NCBI GenBank assembly: GCA_033002965.1
Contig: JAURVB010014158.1
Coordinates: 1-64,000 of the forward strand
Direction: 5' to 3'
Source of the DNA: Piper betle
Taxonomy: Eukaryota > Streptophyta > Magnoliopsida > Piperales > Piperaceae
DNA length: 64,000 nucleotides
Shown here in pieces: positions 51,601-63,050 of the stretch; the stretch's first letter is position 1, and every line of letters starts with the position of its first letter. Below the pieces are notes generated by a model. The model saw nothing but the letters and a program-made list of their open reading frames with translations, made no database searches and had not been told where the DNA came from. Both the position numbers and the translations under genes were made by a program.

Positions 51601-54194
51601 TATAAGATTAAGCAACTTCTATTTGATTCTTTCACACCCTATGAGATCATCGTTTTTGGCATCATTTTTAATGTAAAAATGAAGTTACAGCCCTCGGCCA
51701 ACAATCCTAAAGTTGGATCAAAGATTAGTAGCAGATGATTTCTACATTAATAATGACCCCTTATGTGGAATTCATACCCATTACTGAGATGTGAAAGATT
51801 ACTACAGGTTGGCAGACATCTGTTCCTTGTTACAAAGTGATCAATGGAGCCACATGGAAATATGCTTGCTTACTAATTCTAATTTAATAAACTTGTTTGC
51901 GAATTTATTCGAGCAACTGAAGTTTTCATTTAATTTATATTTGCTATATTTTGTTTATCTTTCATTGATGGTAGGACGATTTCTCTCTGTTGTGATATGT
52001 TACTGACTCTTGTACTGTGTGTGAAGGATTTATAAGAACAAGGAGATCATACCAGCAGATGACTCCCTAGATTATGGTGCCAATTTTTCTAAGATGCTTG
52101 GATATGACAATCCTAAAATGCAAGAGCTGATGAGGCTATATCTCACAATCCATAGGTGTTTCTTGCTTTATTTACCAGTTATGTTTTGACGTTCTTAAAT
52201 ATTTTGTATAAAGCTCAGTGCTAAGTGGCTCCCAGCTGTAGGTGGTTGTCTTTTTCTTTTTCTTGTAATCTCCAAACTAATATTGACTTGAAGATAAATT
52301 TGCAGTGATCATGAAGGTGGAAATGTCAGCGCTCACACTGGCCATTTGGTGAGTTACCAAACTTGCAAGAAAAAGATAGGATCCCACTTAGAATATCAGC
52401 CCTTAACTTCGAAGCCTTGAATCAAATTTTACAAAGAAGTTCCAATCTCTCTGTTTGATTTGAATATGTATATGTATATGCTGATTAACTTTTGGAACGC
52501 ATATTATTGATGTTATACGTGTAGCCTCGTGTTTGTGAGACTTGTTATCTAGGATGGACATTTTTTTTATTTTTGTTAAATGGGTTTTATTGGTAGGTTG
52601 CAAGCGCCCTTTCAGATCCCTATCTCTCGTTTGCAGCTGCTTTGAATGGTTTGGCTGGGCCACTTCATGGTTTAGCTAATCAGGTAATGACTATCATCAG
52701 GAGTCTGTCTTTATTGGTACCTTTACAGACTCCAAATTAATTAACCTATTCTTGTTTTTTGTCCTGAAGTCATTCATTTGATAGTGAGTCAGTAATTGCC
52801 CACGCATTTAGTGTTATGAACATGCATCCTAACCATGTATCAATGAAATTGATTGTTGCAGGAGGTGTTACTTTGGATCAAGTCTGTAGTGGATGAGTGC
52901 GGAGAGAACATAACAGTTGAACAACTGAAGGACTATGTGTGGAAAACGCTAAACAGTGGAAAGGTAGGACGTTAATGTTGCATTTTTTGAAATAAATCAT
53001 GTACGAAGTTGGTCTTTTTTGAAAAAGTAGTAGTTGACATTTTTTTACCAATTGAGATCAGGTTTCATGTATGGGTTGCCTGAGTGGCAAAGGGACTCCC
53101 AGTTGGGTGAAGATTGGGAGTTTGACTCTTACTTAACCCTGGAACTCTCATAACTTGTAACTCAGATAGAATTGCCAGCAAATGAATTGTTAATATCAGA
53201 TGGTAGATACTTTTTAATAGCATACATATTTCTTCTGCTTTCTTGATAAGTGCAGGTTGTCCAAATATTTTCGTGCTTGCCTTGAGTTATTAATTGATAT
53301 TAATAAGTGTGAATACTCAGAAGCTAATGTAAAAAAACTGCTAACAAGCTTCTTACTTGGTGCAGGTTGTGCCTGGATATGGACATGGAGTTCTGCGTAA
53401 AACAGATCCTCGATATACATGTCAAAGGGAGTTTGCGAAGAAACACTTACCTGATGATCCACTTTTTCAGCTGGTCTATTCTTTCACCTCTTAAATTTAT
53501 GGGATTGATTAGACATCTAATTGTTTGCTTTTTTGGAGATTGACTTAATCGCTTTCTTTGTATAGGTCTCAAAGCTCTACGAAGTAGTTCCACCAATTCT
53601 AACGGAGCTTGGCAAGGTAAATGTCATGAAATCTCCATTTGTTCAATTATGTAATGCCTTTGTTAGGCCTTCTCTTTATCAATTCCATGAGCCAAGCATA
53701 AATTATCTCCCATAATGCTGTCTCTTGTTCTCGCTTAATCTGTATTTGCAGGTCAAGAACCCCTGGCCTAACGTTGATGCTCACAGTGGAGTTCTTCTGA
53801 ATCATTTTGGCTTATCTGAAGCCAAGTAAGTTTCTGTCCTCCCAGCAACCGCACTTAGTTCCCATACATAATCCTAGCTCTAACTATAATCATTTTGACC
53901 TTGAAAGGTACTTCACGGTTCTTTTTGGCGTTTCCCGAAGCATTGGAATTTGCTCTCAGGTGTGTATTTCGTAGGACCAATCATTTATTTCATTGAATGG
54001 TCCTATCTTGTGATCTAGATAGATGGTTTTGCGTGTTGGTGATCTATTAAGCAATCTCTTTTTCATTGTATTTGTTAAATTATTTTCTATGCCGATGCCA
54101 GTTGATATGGGACCGAGCTCTTGGATTACCACTGGAAAGGCCGAAAAGTGTGACGATGGATTGGCTGGAAACCTACTGTAAGAAAGTCACTTGA
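47759..54194 (+). CDS. Citrate synthase, mitochondrial
   Basis: Nineteen exons give 1,416 nt (471 residues): 47759-47809, 48422-48484, 48987-49028, 49283-49348, 49498-49563, 49749-49862, 50363-50426, 50821-50903, 51044-51093, 51171-51248, 52027-52155, 52306-52348, 52597-52683, 52862-52963, 53366-53473, 53566-53616, 53752-53825, 53908-53959, 54102-54194. All introns are GT-AG and phases agree. The enzyme condenses acetyl-CoA with oxaloacetate, the first step of the TCA cycle. The Arg/Ser-rich start ([17 protein letters not shown]) is a typical mitochondrial presequence. The catalytic residues are in place: His in GPLHGLAN, His in [16 protein letters not shown] and Asp in [10 protein letters not shown]. 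The C-terminal [16 protein letters not shown] is also conserved. Length is close to Arabidopsis CSY4. No lesions seen. Intron 2 carries a TA microsatellite and intron 14 a SINE-like fragment. Confidence 0.97.
48628..48671. repeat. (TA)n microsatellite in citrate synthase intron 2
   Basis: About 22 TA dinucleotides in a row. Frames through it give a spurious Tyr-Ile repeat. Confidence 0.9.
53065..53160 (+). mobile_element. tRNA-derived SINE-like fragment in citrate synthase intron 14
   Basis: TTGCCTGAGTGG (53075-53086) resembles an RNA polymerase III A box, and GAGTTTGACTC (53118-53128) resembles a B box with about one mismatch; the spacing is about that of a tRNA. The sequence between does not fold into a proper tRNA with an anticodon loop, which points to a SINE head rather than a tRNA gene. 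No A-rich tail or target duplication was found. Confidence 0.4.
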
Positions 54195-55210
54195 GCATTC
54201 CATGACGTTCATTTCCATACATCAGTTTTGTAAAAATTAGTTTGGCTAATAAAAAAATAGCCCCCTCTAATAAAGGAAAGCGTGAAATAGCTCGCATTGT
54301 GCTTGTTAATGTTTTCTTTTACAGTTCTTTGAGATTGGGATTTGAGTGACTACTGGCTAACCATGTATCAAACCTTGAAATGTTCTTTTCACGCTAATAA
54401 TCTTTGACGAGCATATTTGCCCACATTTTGGGAAACTCGCTGACATTTTACTCATTTCTCCACTGATTTTTTATAATATAGCTCGTATTGCATGAGTTTG
54501 ATGTTTTTTTTCTTTTTTCTTTTTTCCTTTTAAATTGGATTTTGCATGACTTGGATGTGCCAAATATTGAAGTGATCTTTTCGAGCTAATCACCTTTGAC
54601 AGGTATGCACTTGACTTGGCCACATTTTTGGTACTTACACGGATAAGTTTGTTCTTTACAAAAAAAATTTCATCATCTCCATTTCATGTATGCTCGGTGG
54701 CTTGTACCTACTTGTACGCTTCCCCTCATTACGTAGTCGGGCATGGGGCATTTCCAATTTTGAGTAGTAACTGCTTTTTTATATCTTAACGATAAGAAAA
54801 ATTTTAGAGAGCTAGCTTAATCATCTGTCACCGTGTAAGGCACGACAGGCTAATCGCAAAAATATCAACAGACAAATGGCTTCCATCATTTTATAGCGTG
54901 GAAGCTAACCTACTTTCAACAAAATTTACCATATCAAGTCATCTAATTTATCACATCATCTCACCATGGTCTTACAACAACGAAAATACTAGACGGAGAA
55001 AACAAAACAAACTATGATCAATAGAGCTGATTCTCAAGATATATACCTTCAATAAGAGGACATCAAATAAACTCGCAAAAGCATGCACTAAAAGTACCAA
55101 CTAGATGGCTATGCCAAAAAAACACAAAGGTACGCATCCACAAGATAGCGCATAATTTTCTAAATCATGCACAGCCACTACAACATGGAATATTGGAAGG
55201 TTTTGCTCCC
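54195..55210. other. Convergent gap between citrate synthase and the KHZ-like gene
   Basis: Probably holds both 3' UTRs. A segment near 54.3-54.36 kb is partly repeated near 54.53-54.6 kb (both contain a similar stretch before TCTTTGACGAG / CCTTTGACAGG). No exon or RNA gene is recognisable. Confidence 0.45.
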
Positions 55211-58121
55211 TCAAATACCACCAGACTTACGCAACTCTCCAGACCCATGAGCAAAATGGCACCTTTCTCCAAAAGTACAGGAGCCTTTGGTAAAGTTCTC
55301 GCACAGCTTCGTCTTGTAATTATTTGGTGCTACTGGCTTGCCTCCAGCAAGGCCCGGATTCCTCCCAGGCATACCCGGGGCCACCCCTGATCCCACATTG
55401 ACGATGAGTTCACGAACCATCGCTGTGGCCTGCTTAATTTGATCAAATGTTCCTTCAAACTCTATGTTCCTGAGATTGGGGTCTGATTCATGGTCCCTGA
55501 TCATAAGCTTGGCTCCAGTAACGCGCTGTATCTGCTTTGAGTTAGCCCCACCCTTCCCAATGATCGCACCAGAAAGGGAGGCATCAATGCTGATCTTGGT
55601 AGAAGCTGACACTCCAAAACTTGCTGCAGCAGCTAGGCCAGGAGGTGGTGGCTCCATTCGCCCTAAACCAGGTGGCATACGATTACCCATAGGCGGTAAC
55701 ATTGGGCGTTCTTCATGGTGGAGAGGAACAATTGGTTTTCCAAGCTCTCTCTCACCGTGGGCAAAATGACACTTATCCCCAAACTTGCAGCCTTCAGCCG
55801 TATTAAATTTGTTACACATGCGAGTTTTCACAGCTGGGACCATATGGTCAGAGGTAAGAGGAGGCCCCACTGGATTTCTAGGAGCTAAAGGGAGTGCTGG
55901 ATTACTAAGATTTGTCATTTGTGCAACAGCATTAAGGCCACCGGGAACGTAATGAAGAAAATGGCAGCCTTCACCAAACGGACATCCAGAAGTGCTGTAG
56001 AACATACATACCATTAGCACATAAAAGAGAGTGCAACATTTTACCATGTGATTGCAAGAAATAAATAACGGACCAAGCAAAAAAAAAAAAAAACTGCATG
56101 GATAAATGAACTTGATTTAAAAACTAAATATAATTACATACAATTATGTTAATTTTTTGGCATTATTCAGTTATTTGCTTTTGATCATAATTACCACAAT
56201 GGTTGAAACTTGCTACTACACAGTTATTCTAACTTAAAATACACCAAAAACGTAACTATCCAGAAGTGTGCTTCTGGCATGGGTACTGAATCCAAGTTGC
56301 TCATAAACACAAGTTCTATTTGCATAAGTCAGAGTAGAAAACACTACATAGGAAACTTATCCACCAAAAAGAAGCTGGCTTAATTAACAGAACCACATGT
56401 TCTCCTGAAAAAAGGGAAAATAACCAATGATTTCTAAGTAAAACTGAAAGAAAATGATTGAGCTAGACTTTAGTCATATTTCTATAAGAGTTCAGTACAT
56501 AATTTCTTCCTCAAGCCAGCCTTCTCCAAACAGTTATAATGTCAGATTCATTTCCCAAAAAAGACCAGCATTTTTCTTTCTAAATACAAAGAATTAAATT
56601 TTCTGTAAGTAGAATATTATAATTTTGTATGCTTTGTATGAGTCAAACGAAATTACTGGTTACAACAAATTAAAGAATGCATAGGAGCTAAAAATAACAC
56701 ATAACGATTATTCACTTCTTATCCATGCAATCTTCACATTTACCTCCAAAAAGCATGTGGACGTTTTACCGTTCACCTTATAAGAAACAATGCCATAAAT
56801 TGGACCAAGATTCCAATGTTAAGCATTTAAACAAAAATGCCACTGCACAATCCTCCAGATTGCTAACATTTGACTTTAATCAGAGACACTAAAATACCAT
56901 TTTATCTCCAGGGGTTTAAATAGGATCCATCTAGCAGAAGTAGAATTTACGATTCTTGATTCTGATATTCATTTACAGAGAAAAACACTAACGTGTTAAG
57001 AGCAACTTGGCATGACCTGTATCACAGCTTATTAGATTACAATTACAAAATAAGTTTGAGAAGATTTCTAACAAATTATATATATGTAACAGCAAAAACA
57101 AGTTGCAATTTCTATTTCTTTTAGTACGAGTTAAAGATTATAACCTGAAAAATTTGGTGCATGGCTTCGATTTGCTTCCTATACCAGATGCAAATGACTC
57201 CGTTTCTGTTACAAACATTCATTAAGTCTTCTCAGTTAATGCTTCTCTTACGTCTTTTATTTTTGACACTTAAAAAATGCAGAAGAGAGCATCAACAACT
57301 CTCATCATCGTAATTATTTAAACTATTTCATTTGAATTCCCAGAATCAGTTTTAAAGTGTTGGTCAAAGTAAACATAAACAAGGGAGGAAGTATATTTAT
57401 ATATTTTAGGAGCAACTTCCACAAGAACTACCCCCTGCTCTGAAAAAAAAGATACAACTTAAAGTTTTCAAATTCAAAAGCCAATGAGGACCCTTACAAT
57501 AAAAGGAACTACACGGAACTAATCTCAAGCCACTCAAAACACAAAGGACCACTATATATAACTCTGTCATTACAAGGAACACCGACACCTAACACACAAA
57601 TATACTTCACATAGCCAAAAAAGAAAGAAAGAACAGCCTTTTTATAGCCCAATCCTTTTAGCCTTTCCAGACGATAAAACTAGGTTTAACAACTCACAGA
57701 TAGAAAAAGACGAAACAGCAAATACAACATCATAGGGCAAATAGAACGAACCCCGCCATTAAACCACAACCTACAACGGTCTACTACTTCTGGAAGCGAA
57801 AGTGAGCTCGACAACGCTCAAAACCACATCTTTTAGCAGACAAAAGAACTAGAGCGCTACAAAGTAATGAAGATGTCACATAAACCCTAGATTCCTCCCC
57901 CCGCACACCAAAAGCACAAATATTTTCCACAAAACCCTAAAATCTTAACCACTGAGAACGACCACAAACAACAAGCTGAACTCCAGAGAAAAAGGAAAGG
58001 GCGGACAACTAAAAAAAAAAATCAAACCTGGCCGGGAGCGCTTCAATCCGGCGCCTCCTCCGTCGCCGTTCGCCGGACCATCCGGGAACAGCCTCTTCCG
58101 GGCGGCGCCGAGCGGATCCAT
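55211..58121 (-). CDS. CCCH zinc finger / KH domain RNA-binding protein (KHZ1/KHZ2-like)
   Basis: Three exons (58028-58121, 57145-57205, 55211-55994) encode 312 residues. Order: a short N-terminus with a basic motif (LKRSRP); CCCH finger 1 (C-x8-C-x5-C-x3-H, CTKFFSTSGCPFGEGCHFLH) formed across the exon 2/3 junction; CCCH finger 2 (CNKFNTAEGCKFGDKCHFAH); a KH domain with the GxxG loop IIGKGGANSK at about residues 195-260; and CCCH finger 3 (CENFTKGSCTFGERCHFAH) near the C-terminus. This CCCH-KH-CCCH order is that of Arabidopsis KHZ1 and KHZ2, nuclear RNA-binding proteins reported to affect flowering time and senescence. Introns are GT-AG and in phase; the frame is intact. The start was chosen at the first in-frame ATG, giving MDPLGAARKRLFPDG, which resembles the family start. 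A GGCCCA motif block lies about 160-230 bp upstream. Confidence 0.93.
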
Positions 58122-58282
58122 GGCGGCAGGGCGAGCTTGTCGGAGTTCGCAGGAGGGCGACGGCGGCGGGGCTGCCGGAACCCTAGATCGGAGAGCAGAT
58201 GGGAAGAGGACGGGGGGGCGAGGGACCGGCGGCGACGGCGGTGCTCTCTCGTATGGCACAGACGAGTTGTGGATTTTTTTAA

Positions 58283-58357
58283 AAGGCCCATCTTCAATAT
58301 GGGCCCATTATGATTGATTGCCAAGGCCCTTTTTCAATATGGGCCCATTATCATTCG
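58283..58357 (-). promoter_or_regulatory. Duplicated GGCCC/GGGCCC promoter block of the KHZ-like gene
   Basis: Two tandem copies of a unit of about 40 bp, each with AAGGCCC followed by TTCAATATGGGCCCATTAT. The GGCCCA cores match site II/TCP-type elements of housekeeping promoters. The block lies about 160-235 bp upstream of the start codon on the coding strand; another GGGGCCCAC is at about 58376. Confidence 0.45.
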
Positions 58358-58399
58358 CAAGTAATTTTTTTGAGTGGGGCCCACTTTAATCTCCTGCGT

Positions 58400-58990
58400 G
58401 TGATGCATTAAAAAAATACAAATAATGAATAAATATCTAGTTTTAACAAAAAAAAATTGCCTTACATTTAGTTTTTATATAATATAAAAATATTAAAAAT
58501 AGGTTTAATTTGTGTTAAAATAATAAAAAAATTTAAATTATGTAGGTTTTAATAGATAAAAGATTGTAATTTGAATAAAATTTTAATATTGAAATGGAAT
58601 TCATCAATTTTTTAAAATTTTTATTTGAATAGAACTACACTTTAAATTTTTCGTAACAATGAATAACAATAAATAAATAAATAAAAATTCAATATTACTT
58701 AGAAATATTAAATTATGTATGTATTATTGAATAGGAAACTTTAATTTGAGCAATATAATTATATATAAATATATTATTACTAAATTTTTATGTTTCCTGA
58801 TTTGGATAAAATTATACTCTAAAGTTCTACAAATAATAAATAAAATAATATAAATCTTAAATCAAGTATTAGTATGTCCATATGATTATCACGGAGCGAG
58901 AATACTATAACATAAAGACTGAAATGTGACGAGAATGGGAAAAAAACATCTCTTAAATATAAGAAAAAATTGATAGTACACCTACAAAAA
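58400..58990. other. AT-rich intergenic DNA, no gene
   Basis: Very AT-rich, with stops in all frames. No repeat with clear ends and no RNA gene is seen. Confidence 0.55.
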
Positions 58991-58998
58991 GAACATGC

Positions 58999-59812
58999 TA
59001 CTATAGTTGCATAAATCAGCCAATTTTATTTGGAATCGGCCGATTTAAATCAAATTGAAAGAATTCTAATTTAAAAAAACATACAAATAGGGCATGATAA
59101 AAATCGGTTCTTGAATCGACTCATTCCACCTATTTGAGCCAATTTAGGAGGGGCGCAAAGTTGTCGAGGGCAAACGGCTAGGGTGGCGATGGGGGGAGGG
59201 GGGTGCAGGGCGGCAATTAGAGTCAGGGAGTGGTGCTCGCAACGACACGGCAATGGAGGGATAATGAGATCTTCAGAATGGAGACGGCAGCATGGCGACT
59301 GGTGGTGTTCACAGCGACACGGCGGTGGCAGAATCACATCAGGAGGGCGCGTGAGCTCGCAGCCGCCTCCACATTGTGGAGACTAGCCAGCGGCCGGAAA
59401 GATAAGGGACAACTCAGCAACATGAATAGGAGTGACGTTGATGGTTTTGGGGGAGGGGGAAGAGAAAGAAGCGTCGAGAGGGGAAAACAAGTCAGTGGAA
59501 ATATAGTAAATAAAAGTTGGCTCGCTCTGATTCGAATAAAAAATAACTATTTAGTAATAAATCTTTAAAAAATTTAAAAATAGGGGTAAATCTCATAAAT
59601 ATAATATACATCAAAACATCACAATGATGTGTTATATAACTAATAACCCATCCAAACTACCTTATAATACGTCCTAATGCATTATATAATTTCATTGATT
59701 TTGACTTATTAAAGTAAACCGATTCTTGTCTAATTTTTAATGAATTGGTCCGATTTAATAACTATTTTCCAATCTGATTCAACGACTGATTCTTATTTTT
59801 GCAACTATGCCT
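58999..59812. repeat. Possible MITE with GC-rich core
   Basis: The left end carries CTATAGTTGCATAAATC and the right end reversed reads CATAGTTGCAAAAATAAG, so the ends form an imperfect inverted repeat. Both arms continue with ATCAGCC/AATCGG-type sequence. Between them a GC-rich block (about 59.15-59.47 kb) has open frames without homology. The limits and class are uncertain. Confidence 0.4.
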
Positions 59813-60369
59813 GTTACAAATGGGTCATCAGGACTGACAAAAGATAGCTAAGAGTATGATAATTCATATAAGATATAGTTGAAAAGGTTACCTTCCAATG
59901 TACTCACAACAAACTCAATTTCCATGTTGAAATGAATGATACAAAGAGACGAAGAAATGAATTCTAACCTTTATGAATGCTCCCTTAAAACGCCCTATCC
60001 AAACTTATATTGAATATGCGACATAACATGTTAGATGGGCTCAAGCTACATAGTAATATCTAGCAAGAGCTCATGATATGTTATTATTTTTAGACCTGCA
60101 AGTTTTTTTATGTTCGATAAACACTAAATTTTAATTTTTTACTAGAAAATATGAAAATTGCATTAAAACAGCTTGATTTTGAGCAAATAATATAAATTAT
60201 AAATTATTTCAAATAAAATAAAAAAGAAGCGGTTGCAATTCCTTTAGTAATATAAAAAATTAGAGCCGAACAATTTACTTTTAAATGCTTTAGTGATTTT
60301 TATAAAGAAATATTAAAACTTCTTTGCAAAGAAGCAACATAAACAAATGATTCAACGGTCCGCTCACCA

Positions 60370-60600
60370 CTTTCTTTAAAACATAAATAAATTAAACCTA
60401 GGAATCAACAATTCTAATACGTGGCAAAGCATAATTGGCCACAAAACAAAATTCTGCTTCCCATTTGTCGCGGCCTTGCCAACGTGTTGGACGGTCGAGA
60501 TAAGCGGGTGGGTGCCCAACCGACATTCTAGAACAGAATTAGGTTCTCCATTCTCCACGTCAAGAGCATCCCTTCCGCCCCACCCGCCTCCTCTTTTTTC
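60370..60600. other. GC-richer island with G-box-like motifs, no gene attached
   Basis: ACGTGGC (60419-60425), CAACGTGTTGG (about 60480) and CCACGTCA (about 60556) are ACGT-core motifs of the kind found in plant promoters. No gene follows on either strand; repeat copy B starts 70 bp further on. It may be a relic promoter or chance. Confidence 0.3.
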
Positions 60601-60664
60601 TCTTTTATTTTTTTCAATATGTCAAAATAAAGTCTAAAAAATTATAGAGCCAAATTTTTGGTGC

Positions 60665-61530
60665 CCCAATGTGGCCGGATTTGAAACACCTCAATTTTGA
60701 TTCAACAAAAAACCAAATTAGAATTGTTACAATCGAGTTAAATTGTATTAAATCAATTAATCGGTAAGACTCGAACAATAATTAGAACAAAATAACCTTT
60801 TTAATGTTACGAGAATAAAAGATGTTTTAAATATATATAAAAACACATCACACATATATAAAAACACGAAAGAAAATAATGACGCATTGAGTATGACTGT
60901 GTGTAATATGTATCTGTCCTTCTATCAAAGTCGACTCAATACAAGAACACAATATCTACATATGCAATAAAAAAAATGTAGCGACGAACGTCACTAATCT
61001 AGAAAATACTAATACAAAGTGAAAAGTAGAAATTGATTTCTACAAGAAAGAAAAACCATATGTATAATCTTCATGTGAATACTTAAAGGGCATCTACTTA
61101 AGAGTCATTAAGATGCAAATTCGATAGCATCCTAGACTAAACTGGTGTTATGTGATTCTCAACAAATGCCACTCTCGGCAAAAAAATGGTCTTACTCTCG
61201 CAAAAAAGCACACAATCTAAGCCCTCTCTAAATCTCTATATAACTCCTAGCCAATAGCATAATGGCCAATTACTCTCAAATAATCACCTTTAGTACCCTT
61301 TTATACCACACAAGTTTAAACATGCTTTGTACACGAAAGTATCTATCTACTCCACACCTCTTCGGGTGTGAGGAAGCTCAAAACATAGAGATGTCAGGGT
61401 CCCTTGGAAATGGAACAACTTTCTCACTAATCCAAAACCAACTCACGGCATACACGAGGTCAAATACACCAACTCTCAGCTCACTGAAAAACTTGATAAA
61501 AACTATATATAGTGTAAAATCCACAATTCG
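60665..61530 (-). repeat. LTR-like dispersed repeat, copy B
   Basis: Aligns along most of its length with 39.74-40.72 kb in the same orientation (for example the shared AATCAATTAATC.GTAA.ACTC, CTATATATAGTGT and CTCACTAATC segments), with small gaps and about 70% identity by eye. Its conserved end is decayed (GAGGTGTTTCA instead of GGGGTATTACA, read on the minus strand). Confidence 0.55.
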
Positions 61531-61559
61531 AGCCAGGGTTTTATATTTAAAACCGGCCG

Positions 61560-62580
61560 GTTAGACTATTACTTTTGAATCGAGTTAGTTTCAGAACATG
61601 TGTACTGAGCTAACACCAGTCACGTGTATGAGCCCAAGTATATGATGATAACGTCATGAACATAGCAAAAAAAAAGAGTTATCAGAATATATGAGAGTAT
61701 GCCAATTATTTTTTTTATTTTTATATATAGTAGATCGTAGAATTAGTTTTAGGCCATTTACCGTATCAGGACGCGTTATAGGGTAGTTTGGGTGTGTTAC
61801 TAATTATATAGCATGTCATTATGATGTTGTGATATTTGTTTTATTTTATGGAATTTTTTCAATTTTATGGATTTTTTTTAGGATTTATTTCGAGTTAGTT
61901 ATTATTCTTGACTCAAGACGGAGTCAAGTCTTATTTACAAATTTACCACCTAGTTATTTTCTCCCTCCCCCGACACTTTCTTCTTCCTTCCCGTCCAAAC
62001 CATCGTCGTGCCACCCTTTTTCTTGCCATCGTCGCTGCCACCACTGTCGGCGTTGTCGTGCTATTGATCGACGCCACCAAGCCTCGCCGCAGAGTTGTCG
62101 TGCCGCCCGACTAGTCCCTGCCGCCGGCAGGCCTCCACAACACTGGATCGCCGCGCCTAGCACCGCGCCTAGTGCTACACCCGCGTTGTGTTCGCGTCGT
62201 TGATTCCACCACTGGCCACTATCGCCCCTACAATCGGGTGGTCAGCTCAACGTTTTCGACCAACCCATGACCTTCCCAGACCGGAAAGGAGGCCAGCGCT
62301 ACCCACCCTGGCCGGATCTCCACACCACCACTGCCAGCCCCTGTTTTAGCCATTTTTTGGCAAGCCGCCGCCTCCACCGTAGACGCGTCAAGCTTGCCGA
62401 GCTAGTTCCAATGGTACCCAATATGACCCCTATCTAGCCAGTAGACACTGGCGGTGGTTGTCGCCGAAAAACAGTCAGAAGACCACTGAAGCCTACCGAA
62501 AAACCGTCGAAACCTGCCAAAAAATTAGATTCATTGGAATTCACCTGATCTTCTGCGGAGCTCATCCAGTCAATCCTGAT
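61560..62580. other. Non-coding segment between inverted repeat copies B and C
   Basis: AT-rich up to 61.95 kb, then GC-rich (61.97-62.5 kb) with alternating GCC-type triplets. Open frames here are short and resemble nothing known. The GC-rich part may be the non-conserved portion of the LTR to which copy C belongs, because copy A also has a GC-rich part at the matching place. Confidence 0.35.
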
Positions 62581-62584
62581 CGAA

Positions 62585-63050
62585 TTTTTAGTGAGATGAG
62601 AGATGGAGAAACCGATTGCACGTACCATGAGCAAATACTGTGACAGTCAAAGCGGGCTCTGGATTAGTGATTGGACTGTTTCATTCCTGCGGGATCATGA
62701 CAACTCCACGTTTGAATTCCTCACATCCGGGGAACATGGAGGTTTATGGGTACTATTTAGTATAACACATATCTGAACTTGCAGTTTAAATGGTACTAAA
62801 GGCGACTTCCCGAGCAAGGCCAGAAGAAATATGGAGGTAACGAGAGGGCTTAGAATTCAAGACCCGAAAATGAAGTAAGAAAATGTCGAGAGAGGCATTA
62901 GCAGCAATAGATCAGTCAGTTAGGGATGCTACCGGGTCAGCAACCTAGTGGCTCCTCAGTAGGTGCCCTTCAGAGTGTTCACGAGGAGTATATAATATTT
63001 TCTTTAATATGAGAGTTTGCTGTCATAGCCAATTTGATATTAGTTATTTT
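62585..63050 (+). repeat. LTR-like dispersed repeat, copy C, inverted relative to A and B
   Basis: Matches the reverse complement of copy A: TTGCACGTACCATGAGC, then GGATTAGTGATTGGACTGTT, then TTCCTCACATCC, GGAGGTAACGAGAGGGCTTAG and CTCCTCAGTAGGTG all have counterparts in the same order. It is the most diverged of the three copies. Confidence 0.5.

Noticed and set aside
53065..53160. Functional tRNA gene
   Set aside because: The box-like motifs are present but no acceptor stem or anticodon loop forms, so I kept only a SINE-like call.
55464..55769. 101-codon open frame on the plus strand
   Set aside because: It is the antisense shadow of the KH/CCCH coding exon.
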